A model generated the notes under the pieces. That model saw nothing but the letters and a program-made list of their open reading frames with translations, made no database searches and was not told the origin of the DNA. Of a stretch of DNA of 63,870 nucleotides, positions 7,532 through 16,211 are shown piece by piece; within the stretch, counting starts at the first letter, position 1; every line of letters starts with the position of its first letter. This DNA comes from an uncultured Oscillospiraceae bacterium (GTDB lineage: Bacteria > Bacillota > Clostridia > Oscillospirales > Acutalibacteraceae), in the NCBI GenBank assembly GCA_900546265.1, contig URCA01000018.1:1-63870 (forward strand), given 5' to 3'. The position numbers and the translations under genes were made by a program.

Positions 7532-8416
7532 TTATTTTGACTGAATCGACAAAGTGTATTCGCTTGGCGTCATGCCTGTCGCCTGCTTGAAATAGCGGGA
7601 GAAGTAATGCACCGACGCGTACCCCAGCTTGTCCGCGATTTGGGTGATGTTGCCGTTGCCCTCCCGCAGCAGCACCTTGGCTTGCTCGATTTTCAGCCAG
7701 CGGTAGTATTCCATCACGCCCCGCCCCGTCGCCGCCTTGAAGATGGTTTTTAGATTGGTGGCGCTCTGGGCGGAGAAGCGGCAGACTGCTGAGAAGGTCA
7801 GGTTCCCGGCCACGTTCTCCTCCATGTAGGCGATCACCCGGCGCACCAGGTCGTTGTCCGACCGTTTTTTCACCGAGGAGGACTCCTTGACTGAATCCGC
7901 CGGCTCCGCCCCTCGGCGCACCAGCCGGATGAGCATTTGCTCGAGGAGCATGCCGATCATCTGCTCGCTGCCGAAAGCGCTGGAGCTCGCCCGTTCCATC
8001 CTCACCGTGCCCGGGTCGTCGAGCGGGGTGGTGAAGGCGTCCCGCGCCTCGTTGACCAGCCGCGCCAGCAGCTCCCTCTCATCCTCGCCCGCCTTAAGGA
8101 TTTTCCCCTCGAAATAGGTCATGGCGGGGGAGGGGCACACAAACGCCACCACCACCAGGTTGGGGGCCACCACCCCGTTGGCGAACACATTGTGGAATTC
8201 GTTCGGCTTGTGGAAGATCATCTCGCCCCGCTTGAGGCGGTAGCCCACCTCGTCGGCCATGACCTCCACCTCGCCCTTGTCCACGTAAAGCAGCTCCCAG
8301 AAATCGTGCCGCTCTCCTTCAAAAACATAATTCTTGGCGTATTCGAAGTAGTGCACGGTCACGATGGACTGCACGTCGATGACCTTGCGCAGTTCTGTGG
8401 CGATATAGCTGCTCAT
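7532..8416 (-). CDS. AraC family transcriptional regulator
   Basis: 294 aa. The N-terminal cupin-like sensor (about 20-105, with HDFWELLYVDKGEVEVM and GEMIFHKPNEFHNV) is of the type that binds a small ligand. The C-terminal 100 residues form the double helix-turn-helix HTH_18 domain, ending with KLGYASVHYFSRYFKQATG and TPSEY, the AraC signature. Start ATG 8416 follows AAAAGGAGG. It lies 45 bp downstream of alr on the same strand, so the two may be co-transcribed. Targets are unknown; the convergent symporter/paaK operon is one candidate by proximity only. Confidence 0.9.
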   Translation of the reverse strand: MSSYIATELRKVIDVQSIVTVHYFEYAKNYVFEGERHDFWELLYVDKGEVEVMADEVGYRLKRGEMIFHKPNEFHNVFANGVVAPNLVVVAFVCPSPAMTYFEGKILKAGEDERELLARLVNEARDAFTTPLDDPGTVRMERASSSAFGSEQMIGMLLEQMLIRLVRRGAEPADSVKESSSVKKRSDNDLVRRVIAYMEENVAGNLTFSAVCRFSAQSATNLKTIFKAATGRGVMEYYRWLKIEQAKVLLREGNGNITQIADKLGYASVHYFSRYFKQATGMTPSEYTLSIQSK

Positions 8417-8461
8417 GGAATTCCTCCTTTTCGGTAAGTCCGGATGAAACCGGCCCTGCCT

Positions 8462-9643
8462 TCATGGGCTGACGATATAATTCAGCTGCCCCACAACCTG
8501 CCCGTCCCGGACGAACAGGCGGGGCACCCGCTTGCTGATTTGGCAGACAACTTCGTAGTTGATGGTGCCCATGTGATCGGCCAGCTCCTCCACCGGGAGG
8601 AAGGCTTCCCCGTCCCGGCCGAACACGGTCGCCACCATGCTTTCCCGCACGTCCAGCCCGGTCACATCCAGCATGCATTGGTCCATGCACACCCGGCCGA
8701 CCACCCGCACCCGCCGGCCGGCCAGCAGCATGTCGGCCCGGTTGGACAGCACCCGGGGGTATCCGTCCGCGTATCCGATGGGTACCGTGGCCACCCGCCG
8801 GGCCTCCCCGGTGGTGTAAATGCGCCCATAGCTCACCGGCGTGTCCGCCGGCAAATCCTTGATCATGGACACGGTGGTTTTCAGCTCCATCACCGGATCG
8901 AGCGGCAGCATCCCCTCCATCCAGGGGGCGGGGGAGAGGCCGTACAGGATGATGCCGGGGCGCACCATGTCGAGATGCATCTCCGGGTACCGCAGGGTGG
9001 CCGCGCTGTTGCAGCAGTGGCGCAGCGCGAAGGACACGCCCCGTTTTTCCAGCCGCCGGACAGCGTCCATAAACAGGGCGAACTGCCGCCGGGTGAAGCC
9101 CCCGTCCTCCTCCTCGTCCGCCGAGGCGAAGTGGGTGAAAATCCCTTCCGCCGTCAAATGGGGCAGACGGCAGGCGGCGGCCATGTCGTCCAGGACCGCC
9201 TCGTCCCCCTCCCGGTGGTAGAGAAAGCCCACCCGGGACATGCCGGTGTCCACCTTCAGGTGCACCCGCACCCGCACCCCCGCGGCCTGGGCCGCGGCGT
9301 CCAGCTCCTCGGCGTAGGGGCGGGAGAGCACCGTCTGGGTGACGGCAAACTCGGCCAGCCGCCCCGCCTCCTCCGGCGGGGTAAAGCTGAGGATGAGAAT
9401 GTCCCCATCGATGCCTGCCCGGCGCAGCTGCACGGCCTCCTCCAGGTTGGAGACCCCGAACCAGGCCGCGCCCGCCTGCCGCAGGGCTTTGGCGGCGGCG
9501 GCGGCGCCGTGGCCGTAGCCGTCCGCCTTGACCACCGCCATGGCCTGGCTGCCGGGGGCCAGGGAGGCCTGTATTGCCTGAAAATTCCCCTGCAGACGGT
9601 CCAGGTGAATCTCCGCCCAGGTGCGTTTCAAGAATTCGGACAT
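8462..9643 (-). CDS. alr: Alanine racemase
   Basis: PLP enzyme of 393 aa that interconverts L- and D-alanine for peptidoglycan. The PLP lysine is Lys39 in AVVKADGYGHG. A second active-site region with the catalytic Tyr lies in VSYGRIYTTGEARRVATVPIGYADGY (about 266-291, given here as the family's C-terminal motif). Length is normal for the family. ATG 9643 is used, although its ribosome site (AAAGG) is 13 bases away. A good promoter lies at 9711-9739. Confidence 0.95.
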   Translation of the reverse strand: MSEFLKRTWAEIHLDRLQGNFQAIQASLAPGSQAMAVVKADGYGHGAAAAAKALRQAGAAWFGVSNLEEAVQLRRAGIDGDILILSFTPPEEAGRLAEFAVTQTVLSRPYAEELDAAAQAAGVRVRVHLKVDTGMSRVGFLYHREGDEAVLDDMAAACRLPHLTAEGIFTHFASADEEEDGGFTRRQFALFMDAVRRLEKRGVSFALRHCCNSAATLRYPEMHLDMVRPGIILYGLSPAPWMEGMLPLDPVMELKTTVSMIKDLPADTPVSYGRIYTTGEARRVATVPIGYADGYPRVLSNRADMLLAGRRVRVVGRVCMDQCMLDVTGLDVRESMVATVFGRDGEAFLPVEELADHMGTINYEVVCQISKRVPRLFVRDGQVVGQLNYIVSP

Positions 9644-9710
9644 GAAAAACCAGCAGCCTTTCGCGTATTTTTTCGCTCAATTGCGCATGCTTGTTGCGTA
9701 TACGCTATCC

Positions 9711-9739
9711 ATTATACGTTGTTTTTCGCAATTAATCAA
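9711..9739 (-). promoter_or_regulatory. Promoter of alr
   Basis: Minus-strand TTGATT (9734-9739), 17-bp spacer, TATAAT (9711-9716). Confidence 0.75.
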
Positions 9740-9912
9740 ACGTTTTCGCTCGGATTCCGTCTATGCCCCTCCTTCCCAATTCTGCGGGGTGAAGGGGACG
9801 GAATTTCATGCTTTTATCTATTTCCCTTCCGGGGGATTTATGGTAATATAAAGAGTATACACGGACAAGGGGGCGCCCCTGCATTGTATCGTATGAAGTG
9901 AGGAGTTAAACT

Positions 9913-12900
9913 ATGTCGAATGTGATCCGGGTATTTGTGGAAAAGCGGGAGGGCTTCGACGTCGAGGCCCGGCATATGCTGGCAGATTTGCGGGATAATC
10001 TGGGGCTGACCAAGCTGACCGGCCTGCGGCTGCTGGTCCGCTATGACATCGAAGGCCTTTCGGCGGAGGAATTCATCCGGGCGCGGGGCGTCGTCTTCTC
10101 CGAGCCCAACGCCGACGATGTGTACGACGAGGAATTCACCGTGGCCGAGGGATGGCGGGTGTTCGCCATGGAATACCTCCCCGGCCAATACGACCAGCGG
10201 GCGGATTCCGCCGCCCAGTGCGTCCAGCTGCTCACCCAGGGGGAGCGGCCCCGGGTGCTTACCGCCCGGGTGGTCTGCCTGGAAGGGGCGCTGACCGATG
10301 AGGAATTTGCTCGGGTGCAGGCTTATCTCGTCAACCCGGTGGAGTCCCGCATCGCCTCCCTGGACAAGCCCGAGACCCTGGATATCACCGCCGACGTGCC
10401 CGCCGACGTGGCGCGGGTAACCGGCTTCACCGCCATGTCGCAGGAGGAAATCGCCGCGTACTGGCAGGCCATGGGGTTTGCCATGTCGGCGGCGGATCTC
10501 GCCTTTTGCCGGGACTATTTCCGGGACGAGGAGAAGCGGGATCCCAGCCTGACTGAGCTGAAGGTCATCGACACCTACTGGTCCGACCACTGCCGCCACA
10601 CCACCTTCCTGACCCGTTTGGATCAGGTGGCCGTGGAGCCGGGCGGAGCCATTTCCGCCGCCATCGAGGAGGCGCTGGCCGCGTACTACGCCGCGCGGGA
10701 AGAGGTTTACGGCGAGAGACTGGCTAAGAAAAACGTCTGCCTGATGGACATGGCCACCATGGGGATGCGCCTGCTCAAAAAGCAGGGGAAGATTCCGGAT
10801 CTCGACGAGTCGGAGGAGATCAACGCCTGCTCCATCGAGGTGCCGGTGGTCATCGACGGCCGGGTGGAGAAATGGCTGGTACAGTTTAAAAACGAGACCC
10901 ACAACCACCCGACGGAAATCGAGCCCTTCGGCGGCGCGGCCACCTGCCTGGGCGGGGCCATCCGCGACCCGCTGTCCGGGCGGGCCTACGTTTATCAGGC
11001 CATGCGGGTGACCGGCAGCGGCGACCCGCGCATCGGCCTGGCGGACACCCTGGAGGGCAAGCTGCCCACTCGGAAGATCACCACCGGCGCGGCGGCGGGC
11101 TATTCCTCCTACGGCAACCAGATCGGCCTGGCCACCGGCCAGGTGGCGGAGCTGTACGACCCCGGCTATGTGGCCAAGCGGCTGGAAATCGGCGCCGTGG
11201 TGGGCGCTTCTCCCAAGGAAAACGTGGTGCGGGACGTGCCCGTGCCGGGTGACGTCATCGTCCTGCTGGGCGGGCGCACCGGCCGGGACGGCTGCGGCGG
11301 GGCCACCGGCTCCTCCAAAGCCCACACCTCCGAATCCATCGACACCTGCGGCGCGGAGGTCCAGAAGGGCAATCCGCCCACCGAGCGGAAGATCCAGCGG
11401 CTGTTCCGCAAAGGCGCGGTGTCCCGGATGATCAAGCGGTGCAACGACTTCGGCGCGGGCGGCGTATGCGTGGCCATCGGCGAGCTGGCCCCCGGCCTGC
11501 AGGTCGATCTCGACAAGGTACCCAAGAAATACGAGGGGCTGGACGGCACCGAGCTGGCCATTTCCGAATCCCAGGAGCGGATGGCCGTGGTGCTGGCCCC
11601 CGCCGACGTGGAGGCGTTCATCGCCGCCGCCGGGGAGGAGAACCTGGAGGCCACCGCCGTGGCCGTGGTCACCGCCGAGCCCCGCCTGCGCATGAACTGG
11701 CGGCAGGACACGGTGGTGGACATCAGCCGCGCCTTTTTGGACACCAACGGCGTGACCCAGACGGCCCGGGCGGCCATTGCGGCCCCGGATCCGGCGGCCG
11801 ATTACCGCACCGCCATTCCGGCGGGGCTGGCGGTCATCCCGCTGGCCGACGCCTTCCAGGAGAATCTCCAGCGGCTGGAGGTGGCCTGCCAGAAGGGGCT
11901 GGCCGAGCGGTTCGACGCGAGCATCGGCGCCGCTACCGTGGGCATGCCGTTCGCCGGCCGATATCAGCTCACCCCCGAGGAGGGCATGGTGGCCAAGCTG
12001 CCGGTGCTCCATGGGGAAACCGACACCGCCACGGCCATGGCGTTCGGCGGCATCCCCGGCATCTCCCGGTGGAGCCCCTTCCACGGCGCGGCTTACGCGG
12101 TGGTGCAGTCCCTGGCCCGCCTGGCGGCCATGGGCGCCGACCCGCTGTCCGCCAGGCTGACCTTCCAGGAATATTTCGAGCGGCTGCGGGACGTGCCGGA
12201 GCGGTGGGGTAAGCCCGCCGCCGCGCTTCTGGGCGCGTTCCTGGCCCAAAAGGAGCTGGGGGTGCCCTCCATCGGAGGCAAGGATTCCATGTCCGGCAGC
12301 TTCAATGAGCTGGACGTGCCCCCCACCCTGGTGAGCTTCGCGCTGAGCATGACCAAGGCGTCCCAGACCGGCACCGCCGCCTTCCAGAAGGCGGGGAGCC
12401 TGGTGGCGTTCCTGCCCCTGCCGGTGAATCCAGGAACCCGGCTGCCCGACTGGCCCCGGGTGAAGGTGCTGCTGGACGAGGTGGCCAAGCTGGTGCAGTT
12501 CGGCGTGATCAACGCGGCCTCCGTGGTGCGGGAGGGCGGCGCGGCCGCCGCCGTGGCCCGGATGTGCTTCGGCAACCATATCGGCTTCGCGTTCAACCGC
12601 AATGTGGATCGCGCCACCCTGTTCGCGCCGCTGGCCGGCTCCCTGGTGGTGGAGCTCAAGGAGGGCGACATGTGCCTGGAGGGGCTGGAGTACAGCCTCA
12701 TCGGCACCACCATGGAGGAGGAGGCCGTGGTCATCGACGGCCAGGAGCTTCCCCTGGAGGATCTCATCGATATTTGGACGGCCCCGCTGGAGCCGGTGTT
12801 CCCGAACAAGGCAGATGAGGAGCCGGAGATGACCCCGGCCGTCCCCCTGTATGTCCAGCGCAGCGGCCTGGCGCCGGCTATCAAGGCCGCCCGGCCCCGG

Positions 12901-13689
12901 GTGTTCATCCCCGTTTTCCCAGGCACCAACTGCGAATACGACACGGCCCGGGCCTTCGAGCGGGCGGGCGCGCAGCCCGACGTGCTGGTGGTCAAGAACC
13001 TGAGCCCGGCGGCCATCGAGGAGACCATCGCCCGCATGGAGGCCGCCATCCGGCAGGCCCAAATCGTCATGCTGCCCGGCGGCTTCTCGGGCGGCGACGA
13101 GCCGGACGGCTCCGGCAAGTTCATCGCCACCACCTTCCGCAATCCCCGGGTGGCGGACGCGGTCACCGAGCTGCTCGAGCAGCGGGACGGCCTGATGCTG
13201 GGCATCTGCAACGGCTTCCAGGCGCTGATCAAGCTGGGACTGGTGCCCACTGGCTCCATCCGGGAGCTGCGCGACAGCGACCCCACCCTGACCTTCAACA
13301 CCCTGGGCCGCCATGTCAGCCGGATGGTGTACACCCGGGTGACCTCGGTGAAATCCCCCTGGCTGTCGGGCTGCGCGGCGGGCGACATCCACTGCGTCCC
13401 GGTATCCCACGGGGAGGGGCGGTTCGTGGCGGACGAGGCCACCCTCAAGCAGCTGGCGGCCAACGGGCAGATCGCCACCCAGTATGTGGATCCCGAGGGA
13501 CGGCCCTCGGCGGACATTCTGTGGAACCCCAACGGCTCGGTCTGCGCGGTGGAAGGCATCACCTCCCCGGACGGCCGGGTATTCGGCAAGATGGCCCACA
13601 GCGAGCGCAGCGGGGACGACCTGTACAAGAACGTTCCCGGCGAGAAGGATCAACGGATTTTCATCAGCGGCGTCCGGTATTTTGCCTGA
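9913..13689 (+). CDS. purL: Phosphoribosylformylglycinamidine synthase, single-chain form
   Basis: 1258-aa enzyme of purine synthesis that converts FGAR, glutamine and ATP to FGAM. It joins the PurS-like N-terminus, the two ATP-binding synthetase halves and the PurQ-type glutaminase in one chain. Visible marks are FKNETHNHPTEIEPFGGAAT (synthetase), SIGGKDSMSG in the second half, and a C-terminal amidotransferase domain from about residue 990 (FPGTNCEYDTARAF) with nucleophile Cys1099 (LGICNGF) and the His1229/Glu1231 pair (MAHSER). The start follows GAGGAG. No other pur gene is adjacent, so it is a lone purine gene here. Confidence 0.96.
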   Translation: MSNVIRVFVEKREGFDVEARHMLADLRDNLGLTKLTGLRLLVRYDIEGLSAEEFIRARGVVFSEPNADDVYDEEFTVAEGWRVFAMEYLPGQYDQRADSAAQCVQLLTQGERPRVLTARVVCLEGALTDEEFARVQAYLVNPVESRIASLDKPETLDITADVPADVARVTGFTAMSQEEIAAYWQAMGFAMSAADLAFCRDYFRDEEKRDPSLTELKVIDTYWSDHCRHTTFLTRLDQVAVEPGGAISAAIEEALAAYYAAREEVYGERLAKKNVCLMDMATMGMRLLKKQGKIPDLDESEEINACSIEVPVVIDGRVEKWLVQFKNETHNHPTEIEPFGGAATCLGGAIRDPLSGRAYVYQAMRVTGSGDPRIGLADTLEGKLPTRKITTGAAAGYSSYGNQIGLATGQVAELYDPGYVAKRLEIGAVVGASPKENVVRDVPVPGDVIVLLGGRTGRDGCGGATGSSKAHTSESIDTCGAEVQKGNPPTERKIQRLFRKGAVSRMIKRCNDFGAGGVCVAIGELAPGLQVDLDKVPKKYEGLDGTELAISESQERMAVVLAPADVEAFIAAAGEENLEATAVAVVTAEPRLRMNWRQDTVVDISRAFLDTNGVTQTARAAIAAPDPAADYRTAIPAGLAVIPLADAFQENLQRLEVACQKGLAERFDASIGAATVGMPFAGRYQLTPEEGMVAKLPVLHGETDTATAMAFGGIPGISRWSPFHGAAYAVVQSLARLAAMGADPLSARLTFQEYFERLRDVPERWGKPAAALLGAFLAQKELGVPSIGGKDSMSGSFNELDVPPTLVSFALSMTKASQTGTAAFQKAGSLVAFLPLPVNPGTRLPDWPRVKVLLDEVAKLVQFGVINAASVVREGGAAAAVARMCFGNHIGFAFNRNVDRATLFAPLAGSLVVELKEGDMCLEGLEYSLIGTTMEEEAVVIDGQELPLEDLIDIWTAPLEPVFPNKADEEPEMTPAVPLYVQRSGLAPAIKAARPRVFIPVFPGTNCEYDTARAFERAGAQPDVLVVKNLSPAAIEETIARMEAAIRQAQIVMLPGGFSGGDEPDGSGKFIATTFRNPRVADAVTELLEQRDGLMLGICNGFQALIKLGLVPTGSIRELRDSDPTLTFNTLGRHVSRMVYTRVTSVKSPWLSGCAAGDIHCVPVSHGEGRFVADEATLKQLAANGQIATQYVDPEGRPSADILWNPNGSVCAVEGITSPDGRVFGKMAHSERSGDDLYKNVPGEKDQRIFISGVRYFA

Positions 13690-13707
13690 GCCGCAGGGCG
13701 TATACAA

Positions 13708-13744
13708 GCAAGGCCTCCGCAGCGATTGGCTGCGGAGGCCTTGC
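13708..13744 (+). terminator. Long GC-rich hairpin after purL
   Basis: Perfect 16-bp stem GCAAGGCCTCCGCAGC with its complement and a 5-base loop. No T run follows, so termination may be weak or need Rho. Confidence 0.55.
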
Positions 13745-13773
13745 GGCGTTTCAGGTGTCAGGGAGAGCCCTTG

Positions 13774-13870
13774 TGTATACCCTATCGGGGGTTGCGTTGG
13801 TATGCCGGGTTTCCTTACGGAAACCCTAGGATGACCCCGCATACCTACGTAATACCCGATGGGGTATACC
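13774..13870. repeat. Long imperfect inverted repeat (possible MITE or structured RNA)
   Basis: The outer arms GTATACCC.ATCGGG face each other, the middle arms share TT.CGT.GGTATGC, and the centre is GGGTTTCC-TTAC-GGAAACCC. Together they fold into one hairpin of about 97 bases with one asymmetric bulge. It encodes nothing convincing. Confidence 0.6.
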
Positions 13871-13878
13871 ATGAACTT

Positions 13879-14022
13879 ATGCTGGCAGATAGAAATTTAA
13901 AATTTTATAGACACCGCATGGTGTACTATTTTAAACTGGCCGATCACTGTGAAACCTGCCGGTATTACTACCGGCATTACATCCGCTGCGGCAACCGCTA
14001 CGAGTCCCTTGGTAAGCGCTGA
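13879..14022 (+). pseudogene. Possible truncated small Cys-rich protein gene
   Basis: Open frame of 47 codons from ATG 13879. The stretch HCETCRYYYRHYIRCG resembles a class of short CxxC proteins that I recall from Clostridia, which usually continue to a second CxxC; here the frame ends at once with GNRYESLGKR. There is no ribosome site, and the frame starts just after the 97-base hairpin. It may be a truncated gene or chance. Low confidence. Confidence 0.3.
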
Positions 14023-14231
14023 ATGAATCACGTCCGGCGGCTTTTTCTGTAAGTTTCCTGCAAGATTTTGTCCGCGGTTCTTCCCAAGCGGGCGCGGGTA
14101 TGGTACTATAAACCATATACGAGGCATAGAAAAAAACGGCGCGGGCAGTGGAAGCGGCTGTTTTTAGAAAAAACGGCGGGCGCGCCAACAATGGGCGCCG
14201 CTCGAGCATTATACGAAAGGGGCCGTGGACG

Positions 14232-15053
14232 ATGAAACGGATAGTGGCGGGCCTTCTGACGCTGGCGATCCTGGTCGGCGGGCTGGCGGGCTGCGCGCGG
14301 GAGCCGGCGCCGGAGGGGACGCTGACCGTCACCGTGCTGGACGTGGGCAAGGCCGACTGCATCCTTATCCAGGAATCGTCGGGCGGGGCCATGCTCATCG
14401 ACACCGGAACCCGGGAGAGCGCCTCCGCCATTCTGGAGTTTTTGCGCGCGCGAGGGATCGACACCCTGGAGACGCTGCTGCTCACCCACATGGACAAGGA
14501 TCACATCGGCGGGGCGGCCGCGATCCTGCAAGCGGTGAAGGCCGAGCGGGTGGTGCAGCCGGGAGCGAGCAAGGACAGCGGAGAATACACGGCCTATCAG
14601 GCGGCGCTGCGGGAAAAGGGCATCGAGCCCGAAATGCTGTGGAAGGCGGAGCGGGCCGATTTGGGCGGCGCGGCCGTCACCCTGATCCCGGGGCGGGAGC
14701 TGAGCTATAAGCAATCCAACGACTACTCGGTATTCACCGAAATCACATACGGCGATCACCGGTTCCTCTTCACCGGGGACGGCGAGAAGAAGCGGCTGCA
14801 GGAATATCTGGACGGGCGGCCGGATCCCTGCGATTTCCTGAAGGTGCCCCACCACGGGCGGGCGGAAAAGAACAGCGAGGCGTTTTTTGAGGCGGTGGCG
14901 CCGCGATACGCGGTGATCACCTGCTCCGAGGAGGAACCGCCGGAGGACGAGGTGCTTGCCCTGCTCAAAGCGGCGGGGGCCAAAACCTATCTGACCAGCG
15001 GCGGGACGGTGACCGCCGTCAGCGACGGCAGGACACTGACCGTCACCCAGTGA
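14232..15053 (+). CDS. Metallo-beta-lactamase-fold lipoprotein (ComEC hydrolase-like)
   Basis: 273 aa with signal and lipobox (LVGGLAGC, Cys21), so it is probably anchored outside the membrane. The MBL fold follows: TVLDVGKADCILI (about 34-46), MLIDTGT, the metal motif THMDKDH (85-91), FTGDGEKK (about 176-183) and KVPHHGR (about 198-204). This set matches the hydrolase domain of ComEC and related competence-like proteins, but the ComEC channel is absent. The substrate may be a nucleic acid or phosphodiester (inference). Start ATG 14232 follows GAAAGGGG. It ends 14 bp before the acyltransferase gene. Confidence 0.85.
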   Translation: MKRIVAGLLTLAILVGGLAGCAREPAPEGTLTVTVLDVGKADCILIQESSGGAMLIDTGTRESASAILEFLRARGIDTLETLLLTHMDKDHIGGAAAILQAVKAERVVQPGASKDSGEYTAYQAALREKGIEPEMLWKAERADLGGAAVTLIPGRELSYKQSNDYSVFTEITYGDHRFLFTGDGEKKRLQEYLDGRPDPCDFLKVPHHGRAEKNSEAFFEAVAPRYAVITCSEEEPPEDEVLALLKAAGAKTYLTSGGTVTAVSDGRTLTVTQ

Positions 15054-15067
15054 AGGAGGACGCGGAC

Positions 15068-16120
15068 ATGACGGAAAACAGGGCGGCGGCCAGCCGCATC
15101 GGGTATATGGACGGCCTGCGGGCCGCGGCCATGGTGGGCGTTATTCTCATCCATGTGTGCGCGAAGGCGGCCACGGCTTTGGCGGCGGACGGGCAGGCGC
15201 TGGGCGTTTCCTGGCAGCTGGCCAACCTGCTGGACGCGCTGGGCCGGTTCGCGGTGCCGGCGTATCTGATGGTGACGGGGGGGCTGCTGCTGGGCAGCGA
15301 CCGGGCGCTGTCGGTGCGGGAGACGCTGCGCCGGCGGGTGGCGCGCATCGCGGCGCCGCTGGTTTTCTGGACGGCGGCGTATCTGGTGTTACAGGCCGCG
15401 ACAGTGCCCGGCTACGACTGGAAGGGGGCGGCGGCCAACCTGTTCAACAAGCCGGCGGAAATTCATCTATGGTATCTGTACGCGCTGCTGGCGATTTATC
15501 TGCTGCTGCCGCTGCTGCGCCTGCTGGTGCGGCAGGCCCCCCGCCGCCTTCTGTGGTACGCGATAGGGCTGTGGGTGGCGTTCAGCAGCCTGTGGCGGGC
15601 GGCGGCCGGCCTGATGCCGGCGCTGCAGCTGCCGGATTACGCCAACCTGGACATTCTGGGCGGGTATTTGGGGTATGTGCTGCTGGGGTGGCTGCTGGCC
15701 ACGACGAAGCGCGCGCCTTCCAAAGGGCTGTGCGCGGCGGGGTTCCTGGCGGGGCTGTTGGTCACGGCCGGTGGCACCTGGTTTATGACCCGGCGGGCCG
15801 GGGAGCTCAACGGCGTGTTTTACCAGTATTTCATGCCCAACGTGGTGCTGATGGCGGCCTGCGCCTTCCTGCTGTTCAAGGGGCTGTGGGCGGGCCGGGA
15901 AAGCGGCCGGGTGATCCGGCGGCTGTCCGCGTTGTCCTTTGGGGTGTATCTGGTGCACGAGGTGTTTCTGAGGCTGCTCGAGCCAGTATTTGCCCCGCTG
16001 CCCGCGGCGGCGGGCATGCTGCTGCTCTCCCTGGCGGTGCTGGCGCTTTCGCTGGCGGCGGCGTGGCTGCTGTCCCTGGTGCCGGGGGTGCGGTTCATCA
16101 CGCTGGGGGAGCGGAAATAG
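15068..16120 (+). CDS. Acyltransferase 3 family membrane protein
   Basis: 350 aa with about ten membrane segments. The N-terminal RIGYMDGLRAAAMVGVILIHV (about 10-30) is the acyltransferase 3 signature, including the conserved helix-1 His. Members O-acetylate surface polysaccharides or lipids. Start ATG 15068 has AGGAGG eight bases upstream; a GTG at 15050 is part of the leader. It is probably co-transcribed with the MBL lipoprotein upstream. Substrate unknown. Confidence 0.88.
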   Translation: MTENRAAASRIGYMDGLRAAAMVGVILIHVCAKAATALAADGQALGVSWQLANLLDALGRFAVPAYLMVTGGLLLGSDRALSVRETLRRRVARIAAPLVFWTAAYLVLQAATVPGYDWKGAAANLFNKPAEIHLWYLYALLAIYLLLPLLRLLVRQAPRRLLWYAIGLWVAFSSLWRAAAGLMPALQLPDYANLDILGGYLGYVLLGWLLATTKRAPSKGLCAAGFLAGLLVTAGGTWFMTRRAGELNGVFYQYFMPNVVLMAACAFLLFKGLWAGRESGRVIRRLSALSFGVYLVHEVFLRLLEPVFAPLPAAAGMLLLSLAVLALSLAAAWLLSLVPGVRFITLGERK

Positions 16121-16211
16121 TTCGGCATTTACTTTTTTGGCGGCTTGTGGTATCCTATAGAAGTTATGGCATGATTTTGTCGGGAACAGCCGGAAAGGAC
16201 GACCAAATCCA

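Noticed and set aside
9838..13872. Minus-strand open frame of 1344 codons
   Set aside because: It is the antisense of purL, open only because of high GC content; composition is Gly/His/Arg-rich and it matches no family.
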